From: Cryomorphaceae bacterium 1068
Lineage (GTDB): Bacteria > Bacteroidota > Bacteroidia > Flavobacteriales_D > Cryomorphaceae
Assembly (NCBI GenBank): GCA_027214385.1
Contig: JAPVXR010000020.1
Location: 1 to 64,000 of the forward strand
Length of the DNA: 64,000 nt
Reading direction: 5' to 3'
In this document: positions 52,560 through 61,893 of the stretch, in pieces
Layout: each line of letters starts with the position of its first letter
How positions within the stretch are numbered: position 1 is the stretch's first letter
Notes under the pieces: model-generated
Told to the model about the DNA's origin: nothing
The model's input: only the letters and a program-made list of their open reading frames with translations
Databases searched by the model: none
Program-made: the position numbers and the translations under genes

Positions 52560-53321
52560 TTACAAACTCCTCGTTTTCATCTCCGATTCAAGCAAGCTAA
52601 GCACAGAATCAAGGTGTTCTGAAGTTTTTGTCAATTGAGCTATTTGAATGGAGTACAATTTCTTTTGAACGATAACCGTATTCGCATATTCAGAATTGTG
52701 AATGAGCTCTTGGTAGTTTTTCGGATCATAGAAGTCCATGGAAAATTCATCGAAATCAGGGATCTTGAATTCCACTCTTTGTTTGATTATAAACAATCTG
52801 TTAGACTGCGGGCTAAGATGGTTATCAATGTGATTTGAGAGCATTTCTTGCCGTTTCTGAATGTCGCGAAAATCACCTTCGTAGAGCTGGGCGATGCGGT
52901 TCCGCAGCTCACTATTTTGGATGAGTGAACCGAGTGATCCGCTCAATTGTGAATAACCCGAAGTGGCCATAGTGAAGAAAAACCTGCGGTGCAAGAGGGA
53001 AGTGTGAAATGCAACACCTCTGATTTCTTCTTGTGTGCGGAAGCCTTCCAGCAATGAGTCTGCCGAAGCCTTGATAATCTCCATTTTGGAGCGCATCGAT
53101 TTTATTTCAGCCGAATTTGATTGCAAGTCGGCTTTAATTTGTTGGAGCAATTGAACTTCCTGTTTTCTATCCAGCTTATTTTGATTCCAATTATTCACCT
53201 GTAGGGCAAGCAGGATTCCGACCATCACCAAAAAAATCTCTCCAACAGCATAGAGGATATACTTCTTCACTTTCTCCTGTTTTATCAATTTAGCTCGTGT
53301 CCTTCTAAATAAACTCAACAT
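52560..53321 (-). CDS. DUF6090-family membrane protein
   Basis: A 253-residue protein. The N-terminal part matches DUF6090: basic start (MLSLFRRTRAKLIKQEKVKK), then YILYAVGEIFLVMVGILLAL and QVNNWNQNK, a single membrane helix followed by an extracytoplasmic helical domain (coiled-coil about residues 55-110). It ends with another helix pair (LTKTSEHLDSVLSLLESEMK). Function is unknown. It precedes the RND operon by 84 bp on the same strand but probably has its own transcript, as a promoter box lies between. Confidence 0.85.
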   Translation of the reverse strand: MLSLFRRTRAKLIKQEKVKKYILYAVGEIFLVMVGILLALQVNNWNQNKLDRKQEVQLLQQIKADLQSNSAEIKSMRSKMEIIKASADSLLEGFRTQEEIRGVAFHTSLLHRRFFFTMATSGYSQLSGSLGSLIQNSELRNRIAQLYEGDFRDIQKRQEMLSNHIDNHLSPQSNRLFIIKQRVEFKIPDFDEFSMDFYDPKNYQELIHNSEYANTVIVQKKLYSIQIAQLTKTSEHLDSVLSLLESEMKTRSL

Positions 53322-53378
53322 ATTCTAAAGGATTCAAACGCCAAAATAGTGATAAATTCTTCCAGCGGTACAGGGGGG

Positions 53379-54035
53379 CTAGTCTCGATTCAAATCGGGA
53401 TAGTACTCAGAGTTGCCAATTATTTTTTCCTTTTCGGGAGCCGAAATGACTTGACAATGGCTGATCAATATCTTGGAGAACTTCCAACCCGGGTCGATGT
53501 CGGAATCTCCTTCATAGAACTCGTATTGCACATTGAACTTGCCTTTGAAATGAAAGTCGGTGACGGGTTGATTGACGGTCAACTCGGCTTCTGTTTCTAT
53601 TTCGTAGAGATTGCCCGACAGTTCTGAGTCACCCACTTGGAATGATTTTATTTCTTGTAGAGAAGCTATGTCCAGCTTGTGCACGGTTTCATAGCATGGA
53701 ATCAAAACACCATTGAAGTTGTAGTCCACAAAGGTGGATTGGAGTTCTTTGAAAGTGGGATTTGGCAGGGCCTTTCGCAGCGAATCGCGCAAGATGGTTT
53801 TTTGTTCCTTGGTCATTCTTGCAAAGTCATCACCACTGCCCTTACGCGATTGCACGTCGTTGACCAAGGCGACAATTCCGATGGCGATTAAGAATCCGAC
53901 CAAACCAATAATGGAGTAGTACAGACCCTTGGTGAATACTTTTCTGAAGGGCGTTCTCTTTGGTGTTGTGATTTGTGCAATCAGAAGAGACACGAGAAAG
54001 ATGATGACTAATCCGACGTAGATGAAAATGCGCAT
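53379..54035 (-). CDS. Membrane protein of unknown function
   Basis: A 218-residue protein with two N-terminal helices (IFIYVGLVIIFLVSLLIAQI at about 3-22 and GLYYSIIGLVGFLIAIGIVA at about 38-57) and an extracytoplasmic domain of about 155 residues. The latter contains strand-rich sequence (FHFKGKFNVQYEFYEGDSDI) and ends SEYYPDLNRD. I do not recognise the family. Same strand as its neighbours, 57 bp before DUF6090. Confidence 0.65.
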   Translation of the reverse strand: MRIFIYVGLVIIFLVSLLIAQITTPKRTPFRKVFTKGLYYSIIGLVGFLIAIGIVALVNDVQSRKGSGDDFARMTKEQKTILRDSLRKALPNPTFKELQSTFVDYNFNGVLIPCYETVHKLDIASLQEIKSFQVGDSELSGNLYEIETEAELTVNQPVTDFHFKGKFNVQYEFYEGDSDIDPGWKFSKILISHCQVISAPEKEKIIGNSEYYPDLNRD

Positions 54036-54068
54036 GTAGTTTACTGTTTCCCGAAAGGTACGATGAAA

Positions 54069-56228
54069 TTATCGCTCAGCTATTTTCATGAACTTTTGTC
54101 TGCTTTGCAAATTGCCCGCAACCAGATTAAGCAGATACATCCCATCCGATAAATCATTTACTTCCAGGAGAAAAATGTTGTTGGCAGAGGTAATTTGCGA
54201 TTTCACAAGCCTACCCGATAAATCGTAAATCTCAATTCGATCCACTTCCACATCCTGCTCCCAAGAAATGGTGATGTTTTGATCGGCGGGGTTTGGGAAT
54301 AGCCGTGTTTCAAATGCTGATTCAGTCGACACGCTTAATGGATTTCCAAATTCCGTCACCACCGTATTCGTCATAATGGGTTCATTGAAATCAAAATAGA
54401 TGTAAGCAGTATTTTCAATGGTTTCTCCTTCGCTGAAGGTCGGTAGCGGATCGATCTCATAGCGCACGTGTCCGATACTTCCGTCAAAGTCGGTAGTGCT
54501 ATCGGGCAAGAAGATTTGGTCAAATTCGAAGTAGAGCACGTTTCCTTCACGGGACAACTCCATGTTATGCGAAGTGGAGATAATTTGAAGTGAATTAATG
54601 TCGAGATCGGAATCGATGGTATCGGCGATCACCACTCGCTCGGCGTAAAAAGTTCCCGTGTTTTGGAATCGAATGGTGTACTTCAAAGGAGCGCCAACTT
54701 CGAGGAATTCATCTCCGATGGTTGTCGCACTCACTTGCTTGTCGTTGGGGTCGATTGAGCCGACTACTTCCGTTACTGAGGTGAAAGTATTGTTCAGTTC
54801 ATTTGGATCATCCGCTGAAACATTGGTAGAAATGGTTGCTTCAAGCATCGTTCCGAGACTCACCGTATCGTCGAGTAGAATGGTCAGATTGAATTCAAAT
54901 GGTAGAAAAGGACAAGCTTGATCGACCTCTATTGAAGCCGAATTGTCGGTTATAATTAGGTCGGGATTAGGAGAGCTTACAATTTCCACATAATCGGGAA
55001 ATGTGATTTCGACACTGATATCATCTTCGCAGATGGTTCCCACATTGCTGACTTGAGCGAGATAAGTAGCCTCAAACCCAGGTCGATTAGGTTCTAGCGA
55101 GATGAGATCGACTGCTACATCTGAGACCAATTCTGTTGCTATAATTGGAATTAAATATTCCTCAAATTGATCTCCTTGTTCTAAAGTTATACTCACGGGA
55201 TCGCTAGTAAAATAATTTGGTACGTTTTGTATCTCTAGCGCACCACTACCCGTTTCGCCGCATTCTGCGAAATCCCCATTAACTGCTCCGAAAAGTTCAT
55301 TTCCATCTATTGAATTCAATATACTCGGAAATGGAAAGGCAACTTCACCCTCATCCAATAGACCGTTTGAGTTAAAATCATAATAGGTGTGACCTCGATA
55401 GTTTGGGCTACATGTAAGGGAAAGGCATACTCCGTACAGGACCCCATCGTCGTTTTCCGTATTGTCGGTAACTCTCAAAATCCAATCGCCCTGAGCAGGT
55501 AGCCCATTGAAAGTTGATAATGGTTCAGCCGGAAGATAGCGACCTCTTGGTCCCATAAAATTATCGAAGTCTTGGGGAGACTCTATTCCGAGATCACTGA
55601 ACAATACACTGAAGTCCTTATTTCCTTCTTCATTCCCATCAAAATCCAAAAGCGAAATAGTCAAACCTGATGGGTGCTCAAGCTCGATAGATAAGTCGGT
55701 GCGGTTATCGTGTCCGATATCAACAAAAATCTCAAAAGATTCAACCAACTCGCCGTCACCGGGATAGGTGAGAATGGTCTCGGCTACGTTTTCCGGTTGT
55801 TCTGAGAATTTCGCGAATGGCATAACCAAGTTTTCACACTCGAAATCATTACCGCCCAATAATGAATGACTGCTCATATAAAATTCTGCTGTACCGGTGT
55901 CTTCTTGACCACAGTCGCGCACCAAGAGGCATTTGAAATAGTAGGTTTCCTCATCATTGTAGTAAAGAGCTGTGAGGTACATCACCACGTAATTAACACC
56001 TACTGTTTCCGCCTCTACTTGGTACGAAACCGAACCGCCTTCGGCCGGTCCATAATCCATTTCCACGGTTAGTGTGTAAGAGCCTGCCTCCGGGGCATAA
56101 AACGTGATTCCGTAAGTCCATTCCCATTCAGGTAATACTACCCAATCGATTATTTCAGGGGGCTCGCATTGAGATTTAACTGTAGTGCTCGATAAGGCAA
56201 TTAATAGAATGAGAATTATCTGTTTCAT
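54069..56228 (-). CDS. T9SS secreted protein: P/Homo B-like domain, DUF7619, sorting domain (paralogue A)
   Basis: A 719-residue secreted protein (signal MKQIILILLIALSSTTVKSQ). Order: an N-terminal strand-rich domain (20-130); a proprotein convertase P-domain (about 135-280: ESFEIFVDIGHDNRTDLSIE, QGDWILRVTDNTENDDGVLY); a short cysteine-bearing repeat; a CARDB/DUF11-like segment (380-480); DUF7619 (about 490-630: SIDPNDKQVSATTIGDEFLE, IRFQNTGTFYAERVVIADTI); and a T9SS sorting domain (LFPNPADQNITISWEQ to KFMKIAER). It is followed 17 bp upstream by its paralogue. The segment from about residue 370 to 670 is almost identical to the paralogue, whereas both ends are diverged. Confidence 0.88.
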   Translation of the reverse strand: MKQIILILLIALSSTTVKSQCEPPEIIDWVVLPEWEWTYGITFYAPEAGSYTLTVEMDYGPAEGGSVSYQVEAETVGVNYVVMYLTALYYNDEETYYFKCLLVRDCGQEDTGTAEFYMSSHSLLGGNDFECENLVMPFAKFSEQPENVAETILTYPGDGELVESFEIFVDIGHDNRTDLSIELEHPSGLTISLLDFDGNEEGNKDFSVLFSDLGIESPQDFDNFMGPRGRYLPAEPLSTFNGLPAQGDWILRVTDNTENDDGVLYGVCLSLTCSPNYRGHTYYDFNSNGLLDEGEVAFPFPSILNSIDGNELFGAVNGDFAECGETGSGALEIQNVPNYFTSDPVSITLEQGDQFEEYLIPIIATELVSDVAVDLISLEPNRPGFEATYLAQVSNVGTICEDDISVEITFPDYVEIVSSPNPDLIITDNSASIEVDQACPFLPFEFNLTILLDDTVSLGTMLEATISTNVSADDPNELNNTFTSVTEVVGSIDPNDKQVSATTIGDEFLEVGAPLKYTIRFQNTGTFYAERVVIADTIDSDLDINSLQIISTSHNMELSREGNVLYFEFDQIFLPDSTTDFDGSIGHVRYEIDPLPTFSEGETIENTAYIYFDFNEPIMTNTVVTEFGNPLSVSTESAFETRLFPNPADQNITISWEQDVEVDRIEIYDLSGRLVKSQITSANNIFLLEVNDLSDGMYLLNLVAGNLQSRQKFMKIAER

Positions 56229-56245
56229 GATGATGGAGTTTTTGG

Positions 56246-58420
56246 TTATTTTTTCATAAACATACTCGTACTGATTAATCCACTGGAATTCACTTTCAGC
56301 AAATAAATTCCACTTGCCAGATCAGAAACATCAAGCGTGGTTTGAGATAAGTTGTTGATGTTGTTTCCTTGAAGCAATCTTCCCGATAAATCAAAAATCT
56401 CAATTCGATCCACTTCCACATCCTGCTCCCAAGAAATGGTGATGTTTTGATCGGTGGGATTCGGGAAAAGGCGTGTTTCAAACGCAGATTCATTCGATAC
56501 GCTCAATGGATTTCCAAATTCCGTAACCACCGTATTGGTCACAACGGGTTCATTGAAATCAAAATAGATGTAGGCAGTATTTTCGATGGTCTCACCTTCG
56601 CTGAAGGTCGGTAGCGGATCGATCTCGTACCGCAAATGTCCGATACTTCCGTCAAAGTCAGTGGCGCTGTCGGGAAGGAAGATTTGGTCAAATTCGAAGT
56701 ATAGCACGTTTCCTTCACGGGACAACTCCATGTTATGCGAAGTGGAGATAATTTGAAGTGAATTAATGTCGAGATCGCTGTCGATGGTATCGGCTATCAC
56801 CACTCGCTCGGCGTAAAAAGTTCCCGTGTTTTGGAAGCGGATGGTGTACTTAAGCGGCGAACCATCTTCGAGGAATTCATCTCCGATGGTTGTCGCACTC
56901 ACTTGCTTGTCGTTGGGGTCGTATGAGCCGACTACTTCCGTTACTGAGGTGAAAGTATTGTTCAGTTCATTTGGATCATCCGCTGAAACATTGGCAGAAA
57001 TGGTTGCTTCAAGCATCGTTCCGAGGCTTACAGTATCGTCGAGTAGAATCGTCAGATTAAATTCAAATGGCCCGAAAGGACAAGCTTGATCGACCTCTAT
57101 TGAAGCCGAATTTTCGGAAATAATCAGGTCGGGATTAGGAGAGCTGACAATTTCCACATAATCGGGAAATATGATTTCGACACTGATATCATCTTCGCAG
57201 ATGGTTCCCACATTGCTTATCTGCGCCAAGTAGTTTGCCTCAAAGCCAGGTCTGTTTGGTTGTAGAGAAATGAGATCGACTGCTACATCCGAGATGATTT
57301 CTGAAGCGGTTATAGGAATTAAAACATCTTCGAGTTGATCGCCATCTATTAATGAAATGTCGACGTCAGCTGCCTCGTAGTATTCAAGCACGTTAAGAAC
57401 TTCTAGTGTTCCGTTTCCTTCTTCAGAGCAATTCCAAAAGTCTCCGTCAGCTCCGGCAAAGAATTGGTCGCCGCTAATCGAGTTTTCAATAAAGGCATAA
57501 GAAAAACCGGGTTCGGGATCGTTTTGCACGCCATTTCCATTAAAGTCGTAAAATGCTTTTCCTTCTACTGATGCAATGCAGGGTACTCCGTTTAGCGTTA
57601 AACAAATTCCGAAAACCATTCCATCGTCGAGATTGAGATTGTCCACTATCGTCAGCGTCCATTCGCCCGCCATGGGCTCTCCGATCAATACGGACAGAGG
57701 CTCGTTCGGTAAAAAAATGCCACGTGGACCTGGACCGTTATTATTGACGTCGGGAATACCTTCATCAGCTTCATCTGTAAAAATCACACTAAAGCCCCAA
57801 CTTGAACCTAAAAAGGCCTGACCGATTTCCAATAATGATACTTGTGTGCCATTAGGGTGTGTCAGATACATGCTTAAATCACCGTTAAACGTATGCCCTA
57901 AGTCAATAAAAGCACTCAGCGATTCCACCACGTCACCATTGTCTGGAACCGTAAACCCAATTTCGTAAACCGCTCCTGATCCATCTGGAAGAGGTTCAAA
58001 GGGTTGGTATAAGCTATCGCAATTAAAGCCGGATTCACCCACCAATGAGTGAGCGCTGAGATAAAACTTTGTTGAGTCTGAGTAAATGCCGGCCTTACAT
58101 TCCACGCTTAGGTAGGCGGTGAAATAGATTGCTCCCAGCGTGGTCCAAGGGGTTAAAAGGCTTTGACTCACGCTAACAGTCATCGTATTCGTGCCCGCCA
58201 CCGCCGATCCATTAATCGTTAGTATTTCGTTGATGCCAACCTCTTCGGCATAGTCTAAGTTCAAGTCTAGTTGATAGTTTCCTGTGACCGAAGACTCAAA
58301 AGTGATGTTGAAAGTGCTGTCGTTCACTGCTGACCAATCCACCAATTCAGGTGCCTCACACTGGGCATTAACAATTGTAGAAATTATAAGGGCTGTGAAA
58401 AGAAGGGTTATCTGTTTCAT
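56246..58420 (-). CDS. T9SS secreted protein: P/Homo B-like domain, DUF7619, sorting domain (paralogue B)
   Basis: A 724-residue secreted protein (signal MKQITLLFTALIISTIVNAQ) with the same order as paralogue A: P-domain (SLSAFIDLGHTFNGDLSMYL, MAGEWTLTIVDNLNLDDGMV), CARDB/DUF11-like segment, DUF7619 (SYDPNDKQVSATTIGDEFLE) and sorting domain (LFPNPTDQNITISWEQ to STSMFMKK). The first 370 residues and the last 50 differ clearly from A; the part between is near-identical at DNA level. Both are likely surface proteins; the function is unknown. The 171-bp upstream interval is shared with the divergent polymerase gene. Confidence 0.88.
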   Translation of the reverse strand: MKQITLLFTALIISTIVNAQCEAPELVDWSAVNDSTFNITFESSVTGNYQLDLNLDYAEEVGINEILTINGSAVAGTNTMTVSVSQSLLTPWTTLGAIYFTAYLSVECKAGIYSDSTKFYLSAHSLVGESGFNCDSLYQPFEPLPDGSGAVYEIGFTVPDNGDVVESLSAFIDLGHTFNGDLSMYLTHPNGTQVSLLEIGQAFLGSSWGFSVIFTDEADEGIPDVNNNGPGPRGIFLPNEPLSVLIGEPMAGEWTLTIVDNLNLDDGMVFGICLTLNGVPCIASVEGKAFYDFNGNGVQNDPEPGFSYAFIENSISGDQFFAGADGDFWNCSEEGNGTLEVLNVLEYYEAADVDISLIDGDQLEDVLIPITASEIISDVAVDLISLQPNRPGFEANYLAQISNVGTICEDDISVEIIFPDYVEIVSSPNPDLIISENSASIEVDQACPFGPFEFNLTILLDDTVSLGTMLEATISANVSADDPNELNNTFTSVTEVVGSYDPNDKQVSATTIGDEFLEDGSPLKYTIRFQNTGTFYAERVVIADTIDSDLDINSLQIISTSHNMELSREGNVLYFEFDQIFLPDSATDFDGSIGHLRYEIDPLPTFSEGETIENTAYIYFDFNEPVVTNTVVTEFGNPLSVSNESAFETRLFPNPTDQNITISWEQDVEVDRIEIFDLSGRLLQGNNINNLSQTTLDVSDLASGIYLLKVNSSGLISTSMFMKK

Positions 58421-58518
58421 TGGTTTACTGATTGGTTAAGAACCATGAAGATATAAAAATGATGATGGCCCGAAGATTAGATGTTTGCTGTTTATAGGAT
58501 TCTCAACAACAGAATTAG

Positions 58519-58550
58519 TTTGCAAACCATATTTGCATTAAGTAATTTTG
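58519..58550 (+). promoter_or_regulatory. Bacteroidota-type promoter for the DnaE gene
   Basis: TTTG (58519-58522) and TAATTTTG (58543-58550), separated by 20 bp, fit the -33/-7 consensus TTTG-N19-TAnnTTTG. The ATG at 58592 follows with a leader of about 35 nt. Confidence 0.7.
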
Positions 58551-58591
58551 ATTTGCATTTCGAAGCCCGATGCTGATCGCTTATTCAATAC

Positions 58592-61546
58592 ATGTTTCCT
58601 ACGCACACATACTATTCATTCAAGTATGGAGTCCTCTCCCCTGAGGAAGTTCTAGAAGCCGCTATGGCCAATGATTACGAGGTGGTGGCACTGGCAGATA
58701 TCAATTCTACCGCGGGGTCGATCAACTTTGTGCGCCTGGCCAACAAGAAGGGAATTAAGACGGTTTTGGGCATTGACTTTCGCAACGGGGCGGAGCCGTG
58801 CTTTGTGGCTTTCGCCAAAAACAACGAGGGATTTAAGGAGATCAACGCTTACTTGTCGCAATTTCTCCATTCGGGTGAACCAATTCCCGCAGAGGCACCG
58901 CCGTTTAAAAATGCCTTCGTGATTTATCCTTTCACATCGGTGACTCCCGAAATGAGCTTGCGCCCGAATGAATTTATCGGCGTTCACCCCCGTGACTTGG
59001 TTCGCTTATCGCGATCGCCATTGGCGAAGCAAAAGAACAAACTGGTGATGTGGCATCCGTACAGCTTCAATTCCAAGCGGCACTTTAATGCCCACCGTCT
59101 GTTGCGCGCCATCGACAACAATTGCCTCCTTTCCAAACTCCCCAAAAGCGAGGAAGGGCAGCCCGATGACCGCTGGATGCACCGCAACGAGATGATGGCC
59201 CTCTACAGCGATTTTCCACAAATCATCGCCAATACCACCCACCTCTTGCAGCGCTGCCGCATCAACTTCGAATTCGGCGATGCTTACCCGCACAAGAACC
59301 TGCGCACCTACACCACTTCCGTGGAAGAAGACGAGGCGCTCATTCGCAAGCTTTGCTACGAGAACATCGCCTACCGCTACCCCGATGCCAATCATGTGGT
59401 GATCGACCGACTGGAAAAGGAGCTGGAGATCATCACCCAAAAGGAATTTGTCTCTTACTTTTTGATCAATTGGGACATTACCTCCTACGCCCGTCGCCAA
59501 GGTTATTTCTACGTGGGGCGGGGGAGCGGTGCCAACAGTATGGTGGCCTATATCCTTCGCATCACCGATGTGGATCCCATCGAGCTCGACCTCTACTTCG
59601 AGCGGTTTATAAATCTCTACCGAAAGAATCCACCCGACTTCGACCTCGACTTTTCCTGGCGCGATCGTCCCGACGTGACGCGCTACATCTTCGAGCGATT
59701 CAAAAACTGCGCTATTTTGGCTACTTACAATACCTTTCAATACCGCGCCGTGGTGCGCGAGCTGGGGAAGGTTTTTGGTTTGCCGAAAGAAGAAATCGAC
59801 ATCCTGACAACGGGCAAGTTCGACACATCCAAGCTGGACGATATGGCCATTTTGGTGCTGCGCTACAGCCAGCTGATTCAAGGCTTCCCCAGTCACCTGA
59901 GTCTCCATGCAGGTGGTATTCTCATTGCCGATGAGCCCATCCACACCTATTCGCCCACGTGGATGCCGCCTAAGGGTTTTCCCACCGTGCAGTACGACAT
60001 GATCGTGGCGGAAGACATCGGCCTTTATAAATTCGATATTCTCGGTCAGCGGGGACTCGGGAAAATCAAAGACAGCCTCGCCATCATCAAAGAAAACCAC
60101 CCCGATGACCCCGAATTCGACATTCACAACCTGCGGCGATTTAAGCAAGACGAGACCATCCGCGAGATGCTGCGCAATGGCGATGCGATAGGCTGCTTTT
60201 ATGTGGAGAGTCCTGCTATGCGCATGCTCATGAAAAAGCTCCGCGTGGACAATTACCTTGGCTTGGTGGCGGCCAGTTCGGTGATACGTCCGGGAGTGGC
60301 GCGCTCCGGAATGATGCGGGAGTTTATCCTCCGCTACCGCTTTCCCGAAAGGAGAGAAAAGGCCCATCCCGTGATGCTGGAGATCATGCCCGAGACCTAC
60401 GGAGTGATGGTGTACCAGGAAGATGTGATCAAAGTGGCGCATTACTTCGCGGGCCTCACCTTGGGCGAAGCCGACGTGCTGCGTCGCGGGATGAGCGGGA
60501 AGTTTCGCTCCCGTGAGGAGTTTGCCAAAGCCAAGGGCAAGTTCTTTAGCAATTGCAAAAAGAAGGGTTACAAGGACGAACTCACCGCCGAGATTTGGCG
60601 ACAGGTAGAGAGTTTTGCGGGGTACGCTTTCGCGAAAGGGCACTCTGCATCTTACGCTGTGGAGAGCTACCAAAGTCTTTTCCTCAAGGCGCATTATCCG
60701 CTGGAGTACATGGTGGCGACTCTCAACAATGGAGGCGGATTTTACAGCCGCGAATTTTACGTGCACGAAGCCCGCATGAAGGGCGGGGAGGTCCTGCCGC
60801 CTTGCGTCAATACGAGTCGCCATGAGGCGGTCATCCGCGGGAAGTCGATCTACCTCGGCATGGGCATGCTCAATGCCATCGAAGACGAAACCATCCATCG
60901 CATTCTGCGCGCGCGGGAGCGTGAAGGCGCCTTTGCCAACCTCGACGACTTCCTCGATCGGGTGCCCATCGGGGTGGAACAAATCGATATTTTGATTCGC
61001 ATCGATGCCTTCCGCTTTACGGGAAAGAACAAGCGCGAATTGCTCTGGCAGGCCCGCTTCAAACTCGACCCCACCAAGCGACAGCTCGAACAGCAAATCC
61101 TCTTTCGCGAACCGCGCACCCACTACGATCTTCCCACCCTCGAGAGCAGCCAACTCGAAGACGCTTTTGATCAAATCGAACTGCTGGGCTTCCCGCTGGT
61201 TGATCCGTTTACCCTGCTGGAAGAAGAGCCCGATAGCCGTTTGCTAGCATCTGAATTACCGCAAAGGGTAGGGCAGCGAGTGAAGATCTTTGGCTATATG
61301 GTCACCCGCAAGCAGACCAGCACCGCTCGGGGCGACCGCATGGCATTTGGCAATTTCGTGGACTTCCGCGGGGAGTTTATCGACACCGTTCACTTTCCTC
61401 AAGTGGCGCGGCAGTATCCCTTTCGTGGTCGTGGGGTGTATTGTATCGAGGGAAAAGTGACGGAGGAGTTCGACTGCTTTAGCATCGAGGTTGAGCGAAT
61501 GGAGAAGGTGAAGCTGGTGCCTGATGCGAGGTATGTGGAGACGTAG
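58592..61546 (+). CDS. DNA polymerase III alpha subunit, short DnaE type
   Basis: A 984-residue C-family polymerase, shorter than the replicative Bacteroidota DnaE (about 1,450 residues), so probably a second copy of the DnaE2/ImuC-like or repair type. The PHP domain begins FPTHTYYSFKYGVLSPEE, where the usual His-x-His pair has Pro in place of the first His, so PHP exonuclease activity may be lost. Catalytic aspartates of the palm are Asp351 and Asp353 in PPDFDLDFSW and Asp482 in KFDILGQRGLG. Then come helix-hairpin-helix (GMGMLNAIEDETIHRI) and an OB-fold near the C-terminus. No imuA/imuB lies beside it in the window. Confidence 0.93.
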   Translation: MFPTHTYYSFKYGVLSPEEVLEAAMANDYEVVALADINSTAGSINFVRLANKKGIKTVLGIDFRNGAEPCFVAFAKNNEGFKEINAYLSQFLHSGEPIPAEAPPFKNAFVIYPFTSVTPEMSLRPNEFIGVHPRDLVRLSRSPLAKQKNKLVMWHPYSFNSKRHFNAHRLLRAIDNNCLLSKLPKSEEGQPDDRWMHRNEMMALYSDFPQIIANTTHLLQRCRINFEFGDAYPHKNLRTYTTSVEEDEALIRKLCYENIAYRYPDANHVVIDRLEKELEIITQKEFVSYFLINWDITSYARRQGYFYVGRGSGANSMVAYILRITDVDPIELDLYFERFINLYRKNPPDFDLDFSWRDRPDVTRYIFERFKNCAILATYNTFQYRAVVRELGKVFGLPKEEIDILTTGKFDTSKLDDMAILVLRYSQLIQGFPSHLSLHAGGILIADEPIHTYSPTWMPPKGFPTVQYDMIVAEDIGLYKFDILGQRGLGKIKDSLAIIKENHPDDPEFDIHNLRRFKQDETIREMLRNGDAIGCFYVESPAMRMLMKKLRVDNYLGLVAASSVIRPGVARSGMMREFILRYRFPERREKAHPVMLEIMPETYGVMVYQEDVIKVAHYFAGLTLGEADVLRRGMSGKFRSREEFAKAKGKFFSNCKKKGYKDELTAEIWRQVESFAGYAFAKGHSASYAVESYQSLFLKAHYPLEYMVATLNNGGGFYSREFYVHEARMKGGEVLPPCVNTSRHEAVIRGKSIYLGMGMLNAIEDETIHRILRAREREGAFANLDDFLDRVPIGVEQIDILIRIDAFRFTGKNKRELLWQARFKLDPTKRQLEQQILFREPRTHYDLPTLESSQLEDAFDQIELLGFPLVDPFTLLEEEPDSRLLASELPQRVGQRVKIFGYMVTRKQTSTARGDRMAFGNFVDFRGEFIDTVHFPQVARQYPFRGRGVYCIEGKVTEEFDCFSIEVERMEKVKLVPDARYVET

Positions 61547-61680
61547 AGGAGGTGTTAGGCTGCCGGCTGCAAGCTACAGGCTGCCAGCTGTATTTTGTGG
61601 TTGTTTAATTGAGGCAGAAGAATTCGGCATTATCAATAAAAAGAGATTTCTCTTAGCGAAAATTAGCTGATTGCCAACAG

Positions 61681-61829
61681 CTAGCGGCCAGCCGCTCCAC
61701 CCTCATATTCCCCAATCAACTCATCCCTCTGCTTCATGATAGCTTGGTAGGCTTGGGGCATACGTCTGCGGAGGTTGATGACTCTGACCATGCGAACGGA
61801 GTCGAACTACATGCGGTCGTACCAAGCTG
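61681..61829 (-). pseudogene. Remnant of the 3' end of a PlsC-like acyltransferase gene
   Basis: On the minus strand this segment reads M-stop-FDSVRMVRVINLRRRMPQAY, then QAIMKQRDELIG and EYEGGAAGR-stop, matching the last 50 residues of the acyltransferase at 62977 (MWFDFVRMVRVINRRRRRPE). A Trp codon has become TAG and the seven-residue ELNQLKG part is deleted, but frame and stop are kept. It is a partial paralogue remnant. To its left, 61547-61680 contains a CTGC/GCAG-rich stretch (61558-61592: GGCTGCCGGCTGCAAGC) and no gene. Confidence 0.8.
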
Positions 61830-61893
61830 TTATCTGTGGAAGAGAACCAATCATTTTCTTTACATTGTCTTACATTTTTTTATGTTACAGGCG

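Noticed and set aside
59006-61174. 722-residue open frame on the minus strand
   Set aside because: It is antisense to the DnaE gene, lacks any domain, and arises from the GC-rich codon use of that gene.
61558-61592. CTGC/GCAG-rich stretch as a terminator for DnaE
   Set aside because: The possible stems are short and overlapping and no T-run follows; it looks like simple repeated sequence.
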